Below are positions 1-8,208 of a DNA stretch of 28,381 nt, one piece after another. Below the pieces are notes generated by a model. The model made no database searches and was not told the DNA's origin. It saw only the letters and a program-made list of their open reading frames with translations. The position numbers were made by a program, and so were the translations under genes. This stretch comes from an uncultured Bacillota bacterium. Its GTDB lineage: Bacteria; Bacillota; Clostridia; Tissierellales; Tepidimicrobiaceae. Numbering within the stretch: position 1 is the first letter of the stretch; each line of letters begins with the position of its first letter. Where the stretch lies: positions 1-28,381 of the forward strand of contig CALBUB010000100.1 of the NCBI GenBank assembly GCA_937967955.1, given 5' to 3'.

Positions 1-714
1 ACTACTACTCCTACTCAAATTTCATCATCTAATGCTAACAATATTCTCCCCTACCTGTTTGTAGACTCTCAAAATAATATACATATTTTATGGTATAGTT
101 CAAACAATACAAATTATCTTCTTAAGTATAAGCGTTTTTCTTCTGTGGGAGAAAGTAAATTCCAATGGAAAGAAATTAACTTACCTAAAATTTTAGGTTA
201 TAATTATCCAGCCCTCATGTTTGAAAAAAACAATAATCTAAACATAATATATGTTTCTGAAGAAAAAATTTTCAATCTTACTTCTAACGACTATGGAAAT
301 ACTTGGTCTTTAGACGATGAAACTTATATAAGACAGTATCCTATTTATCTTATTAAATACTACGACCTTTCATTAAACAAGAACTATAATAAAATAAACC
401 ATCGTTATGGTAATATAGATAATGGAGTTGTTTCTTTCTACTTCGATGATTTCCATGAAAAAATAAAACAAGAGCAAGTTGAAGCAAAAGATACAAGCCA
501 TGAAAATGAAACCACCGATATAATTTCAGAAGAAAGTAAAATTAAAACTATTTCTGATTTCGATTCCCATGGATTAGAAAAACTAAACAATACTTTACAA
601 GATTTACAAAAGCAATTAGATGGAATAAAAAAAGAAATTAAATTAATAAAAGATAAAGTGAAAGATATAGAAGAAAAATCTAATGATAAGAAAGGATTTT
701 TTAGAATTTGGTAA
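1..714 (+). CDS. Partial protein: Asp-box (BNR-like) propeller segment plus coiled-coil tail
   Basis: The frame is open from the first base of the window to the stop at 712-714, so this is the 3' part of a longer gene with 237 codons visible. A GTG at 145 is only an internal valine, because the frame runs through it with the same composition. The N-terminal visible part has alternating beta-type segments, including NNIHILWYSS and NLNIIYVSEE, and a textbook Asp-box motif, SNDYGNTW (S-x-D-x-G-x-T-W), as found in sialidase/BNR beta-propellers. About 45 residues before the end begins a charged heptad-rich stretch (KLNNTLQDLQKQL onward), likely a coiled coil, ending in an aromatic KKGFFRIW tail. 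It is the only plus-strand gene and converges on the next gene. Function unknown; a surface or spore-associated protein is a guess. Confidence 0.75.
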   Translation, partial: TTTPTQISSSNANNILPYLFVDSQNNIHILWYSSNNTNYLLKYKRFSSVGESKFQWKEINLPKILGYNYPALMFEKNNNLNIIYVSEEKIFNLTSNDYGNTWSLDDETYIRQYPIYLIKYYDLSLNKNYNKINHRYGNIDNGVVSFYFDDFHEKIKQEQVEAKDTSHENETTDIISEESKIKTISDFDSHGLEKLNNTLQDLQKQLDGIKKEIKLIKDKVKDIEEKSNDKKGFFRIW

Positions 715-720
715 AAACAA

Positions 721-775
721 TAAATTCTCCTTTCTAGTTTATCTTCAGGCGAATATTCCTAGAAAGGAGAATTTA
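721..775. terminator. Long hairpin between convergent genes
   Basis: A perfect 17-bp stem (721-737 with 759-775) surrounds a 21-nt loop and starts six bases after the stop of the plus-strand gene. The flanking T-tracts are short and interrupted on both strands, so termination strength is uncertain. Its position between two converging genes suggests a bidirectional terminator. Confidence 0.65.
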
Positions 776-860
776 TATTATTAATTATAGCCTAATACTT
801 ATCTATTTTCAAATGGAATATACCATAAATTGCTCTATATTTATTCATTATTAAGTTGTA

Positions 861-1394
861 TTAGCAAATATCTGTAACTAAAGCTGATATAGTTCCTTGG
901 TTAACATTTATTGCGGCTGCTAATGCTGCTGTAGCTGTTGCTTCCACAGTAACTCTGTATGTGCAGCAATCTGATATGCAACCATCATGATCACATATAC
1001 TGAAAGCTACTGGAATTGCAGCTCCCGCTACAAGTGCTAGACCAAAAGATACATCAAAGGATTGAATTTCAATTTCAGGATCATCTCCACATCGCTTAAA
1101 TACTCTAAATGTTATAACTGTATCTGCAGCAAGGTCTGCGTTTACTGTGACGATAGCAGTAAGGTCTAATTTTATACTAGGTCTCTTGAAACATTTTAGA
1201 TCTGATAAGGATAGACTTCCTATATTTCTTGGAGTTATAACTTCTCCTATAGCAGCAACTGATACACCACTTGCTCCTGTAAGATTATTGCAATTAGCTA
1301 TCACTAATTTTGGTTCGCAATCTATCGATGAATGACAATCTTTTTTACTTCCACATTTGCTTGGTCTACCACCTGGTTGATAGTAAACTGCCAT
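861..1394 (-). CDS. Cysteine-rich DUF4489-like protein
   Basis: A 177-residue protein without signal peptide or membrane segment. It has 11 cysteines: a basic, Cys-spaced N-terminus (positions about 14, 20, 26, 35), and a C-terminal group containing SICDHDGC and DCCTYRV. Between them lie alternating hydrophobic strands (for example VITFRVFKRC) that suggest a beta-sandwich. The pattern of a strand ending in KRC, then a C..C..CCTYxV block, resembles the clostridial DUF4489 family as I remember it; no function is established to my knowledge. ATG start with an upstream GGAAGGGG about 8 bases away. Such Cys-rich small proteins are often spore-surface components in this group, but that is inference. 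It stands alone, downstream of the nucleotidyltransferase. Confidence 0.6.
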   Translation of the reverse strand: MAVYYQPGGRPSKCGSKKDCHSSIDCEPKLVIANCNNLTGASGVSVAAIGEVITPRNIGSLSLSDLKCFKRPSIKLDLTAIVTVNADLAADTVITFRVFKRCGDDPEIEIQSFDVSFGLALVAGAAIPVAFSICDHDGCISDCCTYRVTVEATATAALAAAINVNQGTISALVTDIC

Positions 1395-1560
1395 GATAAC
1401 ATCCCCTTCCTTTAAAATATAATATGATTATGTCTTTCCACTACCATTATATTGTAATGCTATATAATTGGTTCCTTGCTAAGTTAATTTTTTGAAAACC
1501 AAAGTTATATTAAAAAAGATGAAACCATGGCAGTGTAATTTTGTTTAAAGTTAATAAAGC

Positions 1561-2622
1561 TTACATATTTAAATATATTTTACTGTTTCTTCCCACTACA
1601 ATCCTAAAAATTTTCTTCATTCCTTTACTGCCCCAAATTATAGAGCCTTCCCCAATAATGGAAGAATCAATTGTATCCTCTACCCCAAATATATTACAAC
1701 CATCTAATACAATAGAATTTTCTAAACTAGCTCTATCTATACTAACCCTATTTCCTATTGAAGTATAAGGACCAATATAAGAATTTTTAATAATAGTATT
1801 TTCTCCAACCACTAATGGTCCTCTTATTGTACTATTGTATATGGCAGAACCCTCCTCAAGGATTACTTTTCCTGTAATATGGGAATTGACCACTTCTCCT
1901 ACTATATTTTCTTCTATAGAAGATAGTATATCTATATTTTGATCTATTAAATCTGAAGGATTATCTATATCTCGCCAGTTTCCATTAAGTTTTTCATAGC
2001 CCACAGAACACCCCTTTTGTAATAACCATTTAATAGCATCAGTAATTTCATATTTACCACCTTTGGAAGGCTCTATTTCCTTACAAGCTTTAAATATATT
2101 CTTATCTAAAGCATACAAACCAGTAACAGCCCAATTGCTAAAAGCCATTTTAGGTTTATCTTCTAAATCTATTATCCTTCCATTTCCAATATATGCTACT
2201 TTAAATTTTTCTGGTTCTTCTACTTCCTTTAATAAGATTTTGCAATTTGTATCTTCAAATTGGAACTTTTTTATAAACTCCCTTATATTACAATCAAAAA
2301 AATTATCTCCTAAAATCAAAATAAACTTTTCCTCATTGATAAATTCTTCTGCAAACCATAAGCCGTGGGCTGTTCCCTTAGGTTCATATTGGATTATATA
2401 ATGGAAATCCTCTTTAAAATACTTTCTCAACACCTTTTCAAAAATGGGTTTATTAAATTCATTTACTAGAATTCCTAATTCTTCTATACCTGATTTTAAT
2501 AATAGTTCTATAGTATAAACTAAAAAAGGTTTATTTCCAATTGGGATTAGTTGTTTTGGAATAGAATAGGTAATAGGACTAAGTTTTGTATCTTGCCCCC
2601 CACAGAGTATAAGTCCTTTCAA
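1561..2622 (-). CDS. RmlA-type nucleotidyltransferase, long form, divergent
   Basis: A 353-residue protein with an N-terminal nucleotidyltransferase domain and a C-terminal left-handed beta-helix (about 235-335, repeats such as VVNSHITGKVILEEGSAI). This is the layout of long-form glucose-1-phosphate thymidylyltransferases, which join a sugar phosphate and an NTP to give an NDP-sugar and pyrophosphate. KQLIPIGNKP, GDNFFD and YEITDAIKWLL fit the family. The signature is altered: GGQDTKLSPIT replaces the usual GGxGTRLxPxT, so the glycine and the catalytic-type arginine are Asp and Lys. The usual W-x-D-T-G near residue 215 is WRDID. Start is TTG, four bases after GGGGGAG. No other dTDP-sugar genes are nearby. 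It may use another sugar or nucleotide, or have lost catalysis. Confidence 0.75.
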   Translation of the reverse strand: MKGLILCGGQDTKLSPITYSIPKQLIPIGNKPFLVYTIELLLKSGIEELGILVNEFNKPIFEKVLRKYFKEDFHYIIQYEPKGTAHGLWFAEEFINEEKFILILGDNFFDCNIREFIKKFQFEDTNCKILLKEVEEPEKFKVAYIGNGRIIDLEDKPKMAFSNWAVTGLYALDKNIFKACKEIEPSKGGKYEITDAIKWLLQKGCSVGYEKLNGNWRDIDNPSDLIDQNIDILSSIEENIVGEVVNSHITGKVILEEGSAIYNSTIRGPLVVGENTIIKNSYIGPYTSIGNRVSIDRASLENSIVLDGCNIFGVEDTIDSSIIGEGSIIWGSKGMKKIFRIVVGRNSKIYLNM

Positions 2623-2726
2623 TTTACTCCCCCTTGTAATTTTATTTTATAATTGATTTAATAAAACTTTAAGTATTACTATTTTATGTATATAAGATAA
2701 TCTAATATAAATAAATATTTTAAAAA

Positions 2727-2764
2727 TTTAATAGCCAAGGCTTTATAAAGCCTTGGCTATTAAA
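2727..2764. terminator. Palindromic terminator after the threonine dehydrogenase gene
   Basis: A 38-nt perfect palindrome with a GC-containing core (ATAGCCAAGGCTTT and its complement) lies 34 bases past the stop of the SDR gene. On the minus strand it is followed by TTTTT. It can work in both directions. Confidence 0.8.
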
Positions 2765-2797
2765 TTACACGGTATTCAATTAAATCCCTTACTTTAT

Positions 2798-3754
2798 TTA
2801 TAATCCCAGTTTAACTTTTAGCTTCTCTAACATATCCTTAGTCATAGCATCTAAATCGTATTTTGGATTCCAGCCCCAATCTTCTCTCGCAGCTGAATCA
2901 TCAAGAGAATTTGGCCATGATTCTGCGATAGCCTGTCTTACAGGGTCCACATCATAATCCATTTCAAATTCAGGAATATATTTTTTAATTGAAGCAGCAA
3001 TTTCTTCTGGAGCAAAACTCATAGCTGTAATATTATATGCATTTCTATATCTAAGCTTAGATGGGTCTGCTTCCATAAGCTGTATTATAGAATCTAAAGC
3101 ATCAGGCATATACATCATATCCATCCTTGTGCCTTCAGCAATGAAAGATGTATATTTTTTGTTCTTTAAAGCTTCATAATAAATATGGACTGCATAGTCG
3201 GTTGTTCCTCCACCTGGTAGAGTTTTATAAGATATTAAACCAGGAAAACGTACTCCTCTTGTATCTACTCCAAACTTATGGTAATAATAATCGCACAATA
3301 ATTCCCCAGCTACTTTGCTTACTCCATATATGGTATTGGGTCTTTGGATGGTTTCTTGAGGTGTATTATCCTTTGGAGTAGAATCTCCAAAAGCTGCTAT
3401 TGAACTAGGTGTAAAGACAGAGCATTTTTCTTCTCTTGCTACTTCCAAAACATTATATAGTCCATTCATATTTATATTCCAAGCCAGTTGAGGTTTTTCT
3501 TCTCCTACAGCTGACAATATAGCTGCTAAATGGACTATTGTGTTTATATTATGTTTCCTTACCACTTCTGAAATTTGCTTACCATCAACTACATCAACTA
3601 TCTCAAAAGGCCCAGATTCAACAAGTTCTTCAAAACCTTCTTTAATCTTTCTACCACTGGCAACTACATTATCGTTACCATATTCCTCTCTTAATTTCAT
3701 AGTTAATTCTGATCCTATTTGCCCTAATGCACCTGTTACTAATATTTTTCTCAT
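2798..3754 (-). CDS. SDR-type L-threonine 3-dehydrogenase (NAD-epimerase family)
   Basis: An extended short-chain dehydrogenase of 318 residues. It has the N-terminal Rossmann glycine motif TGALGQIG, a catalytic serine in SSIAAFG, and YGVSK (Y-x-x-x-K). The block PGLISYKTLPGGGTTDYAVH and the tail WGWNPKYDLDAMTKDML are typical of the epimerase-like L-threonine dehydrogenases that oxidise L-threonine with NAD to 2-amino-3-oxobutyrate. A general NAD-dependent sugar epimerase is less likely. The start is the ATG at 3754, which follows GGAGGTG by six bases; an upstream in-frame start would add a 15-residue hydrophobic stretch and place the ribosome binding site inside the gene. The usual partner kbl is absent, and terminators lie on both sides, so it is monocistronic. 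Confidence 0.85.
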   Translation of the reverse strand: MRKILVTGALGQIGSELTMKLREEYGNDNVVASGRKIKEGFEELVESGPFEIVDVVDGKQISEVVRKHNINTIVHLAAILSAVGEEKPQLAWNINMNGLYNVLEVAREEKCSVFTPSSIAAFGDSTPKDNTPQETIQRPNTIYGVSKVAGELLCDYYYHKFGVDTRGVRFPGLISYKTLPGGGTTDYAVHIYYEALKNKKYTSFIAEGTRMDMMYMPDALDSIIQLMEADPSKLRYRNAYNITAMSFAPEEIAASIKKYIPEFEMDYDVDPVRQAIAESWPNSLDDSAAREDWGWNPKYDLDAMTKDMLEKLKVKLGL

Positions 3755-3890
3755 TTGATACACCTCCAATATGAGTATTAATATCTTATCCATCAACATT
3801 ATAACATATGACTTTATTTATAGTACAGTATTATATAGTATATACAAAATTTATAATTTCAATAATAAGTTTTCGTTCTATACCTACAAG

Positions 3891-3929
3891 CAAAAAACTT
3901 AGCTATACAGCAAAACTGTATAGCTAAGT
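3891..3929 (-). terminator. leuS terminator
   Basis: A perfect 14-bp stem (ACTTAGCTATACAG, 3916-3929, pairing with 3897-3910) and a 5-nt loop are followed by a T-run on the minus strand, two bases past the leuS stop codon. Confidence 0.9.
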
Positions 3930-3931
3930 CT

Positions 3932-6343
3932 CTATTTAACCACAATATTATAGATTTTTCCTTTTACAAATATCTCCTTAACAATTTTCTTTCCTTCTAT
4001 ATGCCTCATTAGATTTTCGTTTTCCTTTATCTTTTCTTTAATAACATCCTCTGTAGCATCAACAGGAACTAACACTTTACCCCTAACTTTACCATTGATT
4101 TGGATAGGCATCTGTATTAATTCATCTACTACTTTTTCCTCATCATAAACTGGCCATTTACTTTCATGTAACATGCCTTCAAAACCACATACCTGCCATA
4201 GCTCCTCTGTTATATGGGGCGCTACAGGATTTAATAATATTAAGAAAGTTTTAAAATCAGCTGCAGTTATTTTTCCGTGGCTGTTAAAGTCATTTAATAA
4301 GGACATTAAGGCTGCAATTGCTGTATTAAATTTCAATGTCTCATAATCTTCACTTACTTTTTTGATAGTCTTGTGGATCTTTGTTTCTAATTCTTTAGTA
4401 TAGTCATCTCCTGGTACTACTATTTCTTGTAGTCTCCACACTCTTTCAAGGAATCTTCTACAGCCTTTAACTCCATTTTCAGACCAGGGCACACTCTTTT
4501 CAAAATCTCCTATAAACATCTCATAAGTTCTTAATGTATCTGCCCCGTACTCTCTTACAATATCATCTGGATTTACAACATTTCCTCTGGACTTAGACAT
4601 TTTTTCATTATTTTCCCCTAATATCATTCCATGGGAAGTTCTCTTTTTATAGGGTTCTACTGTTGGAACTACTCCAATATCGTATAAGAATTTGTGCCAG
4701 AATCTGGAGTATAATAAGTGTAATGTAGTATGCTCCATGCCTCCATTATACCAATCAACAGGCAACCAGTAATCTAAAGCTTCTTTGCTAGCCAATTCTT
4801 TATCATTGTGTGGATCAACATACCTTAAGAAATACCAGGAAGAACCTGCCCACTGAGGCATAGTGTCAGTTTCTCTTTCTGCCTTTCCTCCACACTTTGG
4901 ACATGTAGTTTCTACCCATTCTCTAATATTAGCTAGTGGTGATTCACCAGTATCAGTTGGCTCGTAATTTTCTACCTCTGGCAACATGACTGGTAGCTCC
5001 TCTTCTGGCACTGGCACCCAGCCACATTTGTCACAGTGAACTAATGGTATAGGTTCTCCCCAGTATCTCTGTCTAGAAAACACCCAGTCTCTTAGCTTGT
5101 AATTAACCTTTCTCTTTCCTAAGCCATTTTTTTCAAGCCAATCACTCATCTTCTCTATGGCTTCTTTAACTTCCAATCCATTTATAAGTTCTGAATTTAC
5201 AACTATTCCTTCTTCTGTATCTGTATAAGCTTCTTCTTCTACATTGCCACCTTTAATTACCTCTACAATAGGTAGATTATACTTTTTAGCAAACTCCCAA
5301 TCTCTAGTATCATGGGCAGGAACAGCCATTATAGCTCCTGTGCCATAGCTCATTAGTACATAATCAGAAGTCCATATGGGTATTTCTTTATTATTAACAG
5401 GATTTACTGCTTTTAAGCCTTTTATTTCTACGCCAGTCTTTTCCTTATTAAGTTCTGTTCTTTCAATATCAGATTTCCTACTAACATAATCCCTATATTC
5501 TTCTATTTGATCCATATTTTCTATTATATCTTTATACTTATCTATTATTGGATGTTCTGGAGCTATAACCATGTAAGTTGCTCCGTATATAGTATCAGGT
5601 CTAGTTGTAAATACTTTCAAAACATCTTCTTTTCCACTAATTTTAAAGTCTATTTCAACTCCAGTAGAACGTCCAATCCAATTTATCTGCTGAGCTTTTA
5701 TCTTATCCATATAATCTACTAACTCTAAATCGTCAATCAGCCTATCTGCATATTCTGTTATCTTTAACATCCACTGATTCTTTACCTTTTTAACTACATC
5801 GCTACCACATCTTTCACATTTACCACCAATAACCTCTTCATTAGCTAGCCCTACTTTACAGGATGTACACCAGTTAATGGGCATTTCTTTTTTGTAAGCT
5901 AAGCCCTTTTCAAATAATTTTAAAAATATCCACTGGGTCCATTTATAGTAATTTGGATCAGTAGTGTCTACCTCTCTTGACCAATCAAAAGAGAATCCAA
6001 TAGATTTTAGCTGTTCTTTGAATCTATTAATATTTTTCTCAGTAACTATCCTAGGATGGATTTTATTTTTAATAGCGTAGTTTTCTGTAGGTAAACCAAA
6101 AGCATCCCAACCGATAGGAAATAATACATTATACCCTTCAAATCTTCTCTTCCTTGCAACTATATCCATTGCTGTATATGGCCTTGGATGGCCTACGTGT
6201 AAACCTTGGCCTGAAGGATAAGGAAACTCAATTAAAGCGTAAAATTTCTTCTTACTCCTATCATTACTTGCTTCAAAGATTCTTTTCTCTTCCCAGATCT
6301 TTTGCCACTTTTTCTCTATTTCCCTTGGATTATACTCCCTCAT
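3932..6343 (-). CDS. leuS: Leucyl-tRNA synthetase
   Basis: A class I aminoacyl-tRNA synthetase of 803 residues, normal length for bacterial LeuS; it charges tRNA-Leu with leucine in the cytoplasm. The HIGH-type motif is HVGH in PYPSGQGLHVGHP (about 40-53) and the KMSKS loop is present exactly in EKMSKSRGN. The editing (CP1) domain carries the family's TTRPDT threonine-rich motif and the GTGAIMAVPAHD block. Two Cys pairs (CTSC/CERC and CDKC/CPKC) could bind zinc. The ATG start follows AGGAGGAGG closely. Transcription comes from its own sigma-A promoter through a T-box leader, so expression should respond to uncharged tRNA-Leu. Confidence 0.98.
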   Translation of the reverse strand: MREYNPREIEKKWQKIWEEKRIFEASNDRSKKKFYALIEFPYPSGQGLHVGHPRPYTAMDIVARKRRFEGYNVLFPIGWDAFGLPTENYAIKNKIHPRIVTEKNINRFKEQLKSIGFSFDWSREVDTTDPNYYKWTQWIFLKLFEKGLAYKKEMPINWCTSCKVGLANEEVIGGKCERCGSDVVKKVKNQWMLKITEYADRLIDDLELVDYMDKIKAQQINWIGRSTGVEIDFKISGKEDVLKVFTTRPDTIYGATYMVIAPEHPIIDKYKDIIENMDQIEEYRDYVSRKSDIERTELNKEKTGVEIKGLKAVNPVNNKEIPIWTSDYVLMSYGTGAIMAVPAHDTRDWEFAKKYNLPIVEVIKGGNVEEEAYTDTEEGIVVNSELINGLEVKEAIEKMSDWLEKNGLGKRKVNYKLRDWVFSRQRYWGEPIPLVHCDKCGWVPVPEEELPVMLPEVENYEPTDTGESPLANIREWVETTCPKCGGKAERETDTMPQWAGSSWYFLRYVDPHNDKELASKEALDYWLPVDWYNGGMEHTTLHLLYSRFWHKFLYDIGVVPTVEPYKKRTSHGMILGENNEKMSKSRGNVVNPDDIVREYGADTLRTYEMFIGDFEKSVPWSENGVKGCRRFLERVWRLQEIVVPGDDYTKELETKIHKTIKKVSEDYETLKFNTAIAALMSLLNDFNSHGKITAADFKTFLILLNPVAPHITEELWQVCGFEGMLHESKWPVYDEEKVVDELIQMPIQINGKVRGKVLVPVDATEDVIKEKIKENENLMRHIEGKKIVKEIFVKGKIYNIVVK

Positions 6344-6376
6344 TCTTCCTCCTCCTTATCTATTATTTACTATAAC

Positions 6377-6411
6377 AAAAAAACCTCTCGTCAATATTAG
6401 AGACGAAAGGT
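6377..6411 (-). terminator. T-box attenuator of leuS
   Basis: In the leader RNA, ACCTTTCGTC (6402-6411) pairs with GACGAGAGGT (6383-6392), with one G-U pair, followed by seven T. The 5' half overlaps the antiterminator, whose outer helix would be ATTAGAG paired with CTCTAAT. This gives the mutually exclusive structures expected of a T-box. Confidence 0.92.
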
Positions 6412-6623
6412 AATTTCCGCGGTACCACTCTAATTGATAGATATAAAATCTATCCACTCAAATTGGTAACGGCAATAAACCGGCTAAAGTTACTTAATTC
6501 ACCTTAGCAACTTAAGGACGAGTTCAGCCTGTATTGATGCTGTTTCTCACCAACCAACAGCTCTCTGAAATCAATTCCAGGCCTACTACTTCCTGTCATC
6601 GTTTTTATTTATTGACTTGTTTA
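6377..6623 (-). promoter_or_regulatory. T-box leader (tRNA-Leu sensing) of leuS
   Basis: The 5' leader of leuS contains the universal T-box AGAGTGGTACCGCGGAA (about 6415-6431, minus strand), an AGAGAG-type box near 6560-6570, the purine-rich GGAAGTAGTAGG start of stem I (about 6583-6594) and the terminator/antiterminator pair. The specifier loop on the 3' side of stem I reads CTGAA-CTC-GTCC; CTC (minus strand 6522-6520) is a leucine codon, matching the downstream gene. The leader occupies the whole 346-base gap between asnS and leuS. Confidence 0.95.
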
Positions 6624-6629
6624 TGGAGT

Positions 6630-6658
6630 ATTATAGCAAATAACCCTAATTTATTCAA
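6630..6658 (-). promoter_or_regulatory. Sigma-A promoter of leuS
   Basis: TTGAAT (6653-6658) and TATAAT (6630-6635) on the minus strand are separated by 17 bp. The predicted start near 6623 is just before T-box stem I. Confidence 0.85.
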
Positions 6659-6689
6659 GAAATTAATAATAATATCTCCAATATTCCTA

Positions 6690-8078
6690 TTAAAATTCAG
6701 CCGATTTAACAGTTCTTGGGAAAGGAAGTACGTCTCTAATATTTGACATACCTGTTAAATACATTAAAGCCCTTTCAAAACCTAAACCATAGCCAGCATG
6801 CTTTACTCCACCATACTTTCTTAATTCTAAATACCACCAGTATTCATCTTTATTCATTCCCAGCTCATCCATTCTTCTCTCTAATACATCATATCTTTCT
6901 TCCCTTTGGCTTCCACCTATTATTTCACCTACTCCTGGAACAAGTAAATCCATAGCTGCAACTGTCTTTCCATCATCATTTAATCTCATGTAAAAAGCTT
7001 TAATATCCTTTGGATAATCAATTACGAAAACTGGGCCTTTAAATACCTTTTCTGAAAGATATCTTTCGTGTTCAGTTTGTAAATCTATTCCCCATTCTAC
7101 AGGGAATTGGAAATCTTCTTTAGCTTTTTTGAGTATATCAATAGCTTCAGTATAAGTTATGCAAGCAAACTCAGAATTGACAATATTTTCTAATCTATCT
7201 ATTAAGCCCTTATCTATAAAAGTGTTGAAAAATTTCATCTCTTCTGGCGCATTTTCCATAACGTAATTGATTATATATTTCATCATGTCCTCTGCTAATT
7301 TTCTATTATCTGTCAAATCAGCAAAAGCTATTTCGGGTTCAACCATCCAAAATTCTGCTGCATGTCTAGCTGTGTTAGAATTTTCTGCTCTAAAAGTAGG
7401 CCCAAAAGTATATACCTTCTTAAAAGCCAAGGCATAAGCTTCCGCTTCTAGCTGGCCACTAACTGTTAAATTGGTTTCCTTGCCAAAAAAGTCCTTAGAA
7501 AAATCCACTTGCTTATCTTCAGTAATGGGCACATTAAGTAAATCAAGAGTTGTAACCCTAAACATTTCTCCTGCGCCTTCTGCATCGCTACCAGTTATTA
7601 TTGGAGTATGCACATATACAAAGCCTCTTTCCTGGAAAAATTTATGTATAGCATAAGAAAGTATAGACCTTACCCTAAATACAGCACTAAAGGTGTTGCT
7701 TCTTGGCCTTAAGTGGGCAATTGTCCTTAAGTACTCAAAAGTATGCCTTTTTTTCTGTAAAGGATAATCTCTATCTGAATCTGCTTCTAGTTTAATTTCC
7801 TTAGCATGGATTTCAAAAGGTTGCTTAGTTCCCTCTGTTTTTACTAATATACCTTTTACAATTATAGCACTACTTATAGTGAATTTTTTCACTTCTTCAA
7901 AATTCTCTATATTTTCATCGAAAACAATCTGTAAGTTAGTAAAAAAAGTTCCGTCATTTAACTCTATAAAGCCTACCTTTTTTGAAGCTCTTAAAGTCCT
8001 TATCCAACCCTCAACTATTATCTCCTTATCAAAATATTTATTTGGCTCCATAAATATCTCTTTAATGGTCAGCTTCAT
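6690..8078 (-). CDS. asnS: Asparaginyl-tRNA synthetase
   Basis: A class IIb aminoacyl-tRNA synthetase of 462 residues, the normal AsnS length. The N-terminal OB-fold anticodon-binding domain (about 15-105, IIVEGWIRTLRASKKVGF) is followed by the catalytic domain with motif 2 around FGPTFRAENSNTARHAAEFW and motif 3 GYGLGFERALMYLTG. The ending SNIRDVLPFPRT is the AsnS form and separates it from the aspartyl enzymes. It charges tRNA-Asn directly, so the cell need not depend on tRNA-dependent amidation of Asp-tRNA-Asn. ATG start after GAAGGAG. No T-box is visible in the 130 bases before it; it may be cotranscribed with rarA. Confidence 0.97.
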   Translation of the reverse strand: MKLTIKEIFMEPNKYFDKEIIVEGWIRTLRASKKVGFIELNDGTFFTNLQIVFDENIENFEEVKKFTISSAIIVKGILVKTEGTKQPFEIHAKEIKLEADSDRDYPLQKKRHTFEYLRTIAHLRPRSNTFSAVFRVRSILSYAIHKFFQERGFVYVHTPIITGSDAEGAGEMFRVTTLDLLNVPITEDKQVDFSKDFFGKETNLTVSGQLEAEAYALAFKKVYTFGPTFRAENSNTARHAAEFWMVEPEIAFADLTDNRKLAEDMMKYIINYVMENAPEEMKFFNTFIDKGLIDRLENIVNSEFACITYTEAIDILKKAKEDFQFPVEWGIDLQTEHERYLSEKVFKGPVFVIDYPKDIKAFYMRLNDDGKTVAAMDLLVPGVGEIIGGSQREERYDVLERRMDELGMNKDEYWWYLELRKYGGVKHAGYGLGFERALMYLTGMSNIRDVLPFPRTVKSAEF

Positions 8079-8208
8079 ATGTATATCACTCCTTCTTCAC
8101 ATTGTTAACAAAAAACCTTTTATTTTATCCATATTAGTCTTATAAATCTATCGTTAGCTTTGATATACTGGCGTTTCTACATAAACATTATAGAATATTA
8201 TAATTATA

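Noticed and set aside
145..147. GTG as the start of the left-edge plus-strand gene
   Set aside because: The frame is open from base 1 with the same protein character and there is no ribosome binding site before 145; the gene starts outside the window.
1451..1476. Imperfect hairpin ACCATTATAT...ATATAATTGGT upstream of the Cys-rich gene
   Set aside because: AT-rich with a bulge and no T-run; could be chance in such AT-rich sequence, so not called as an operator.
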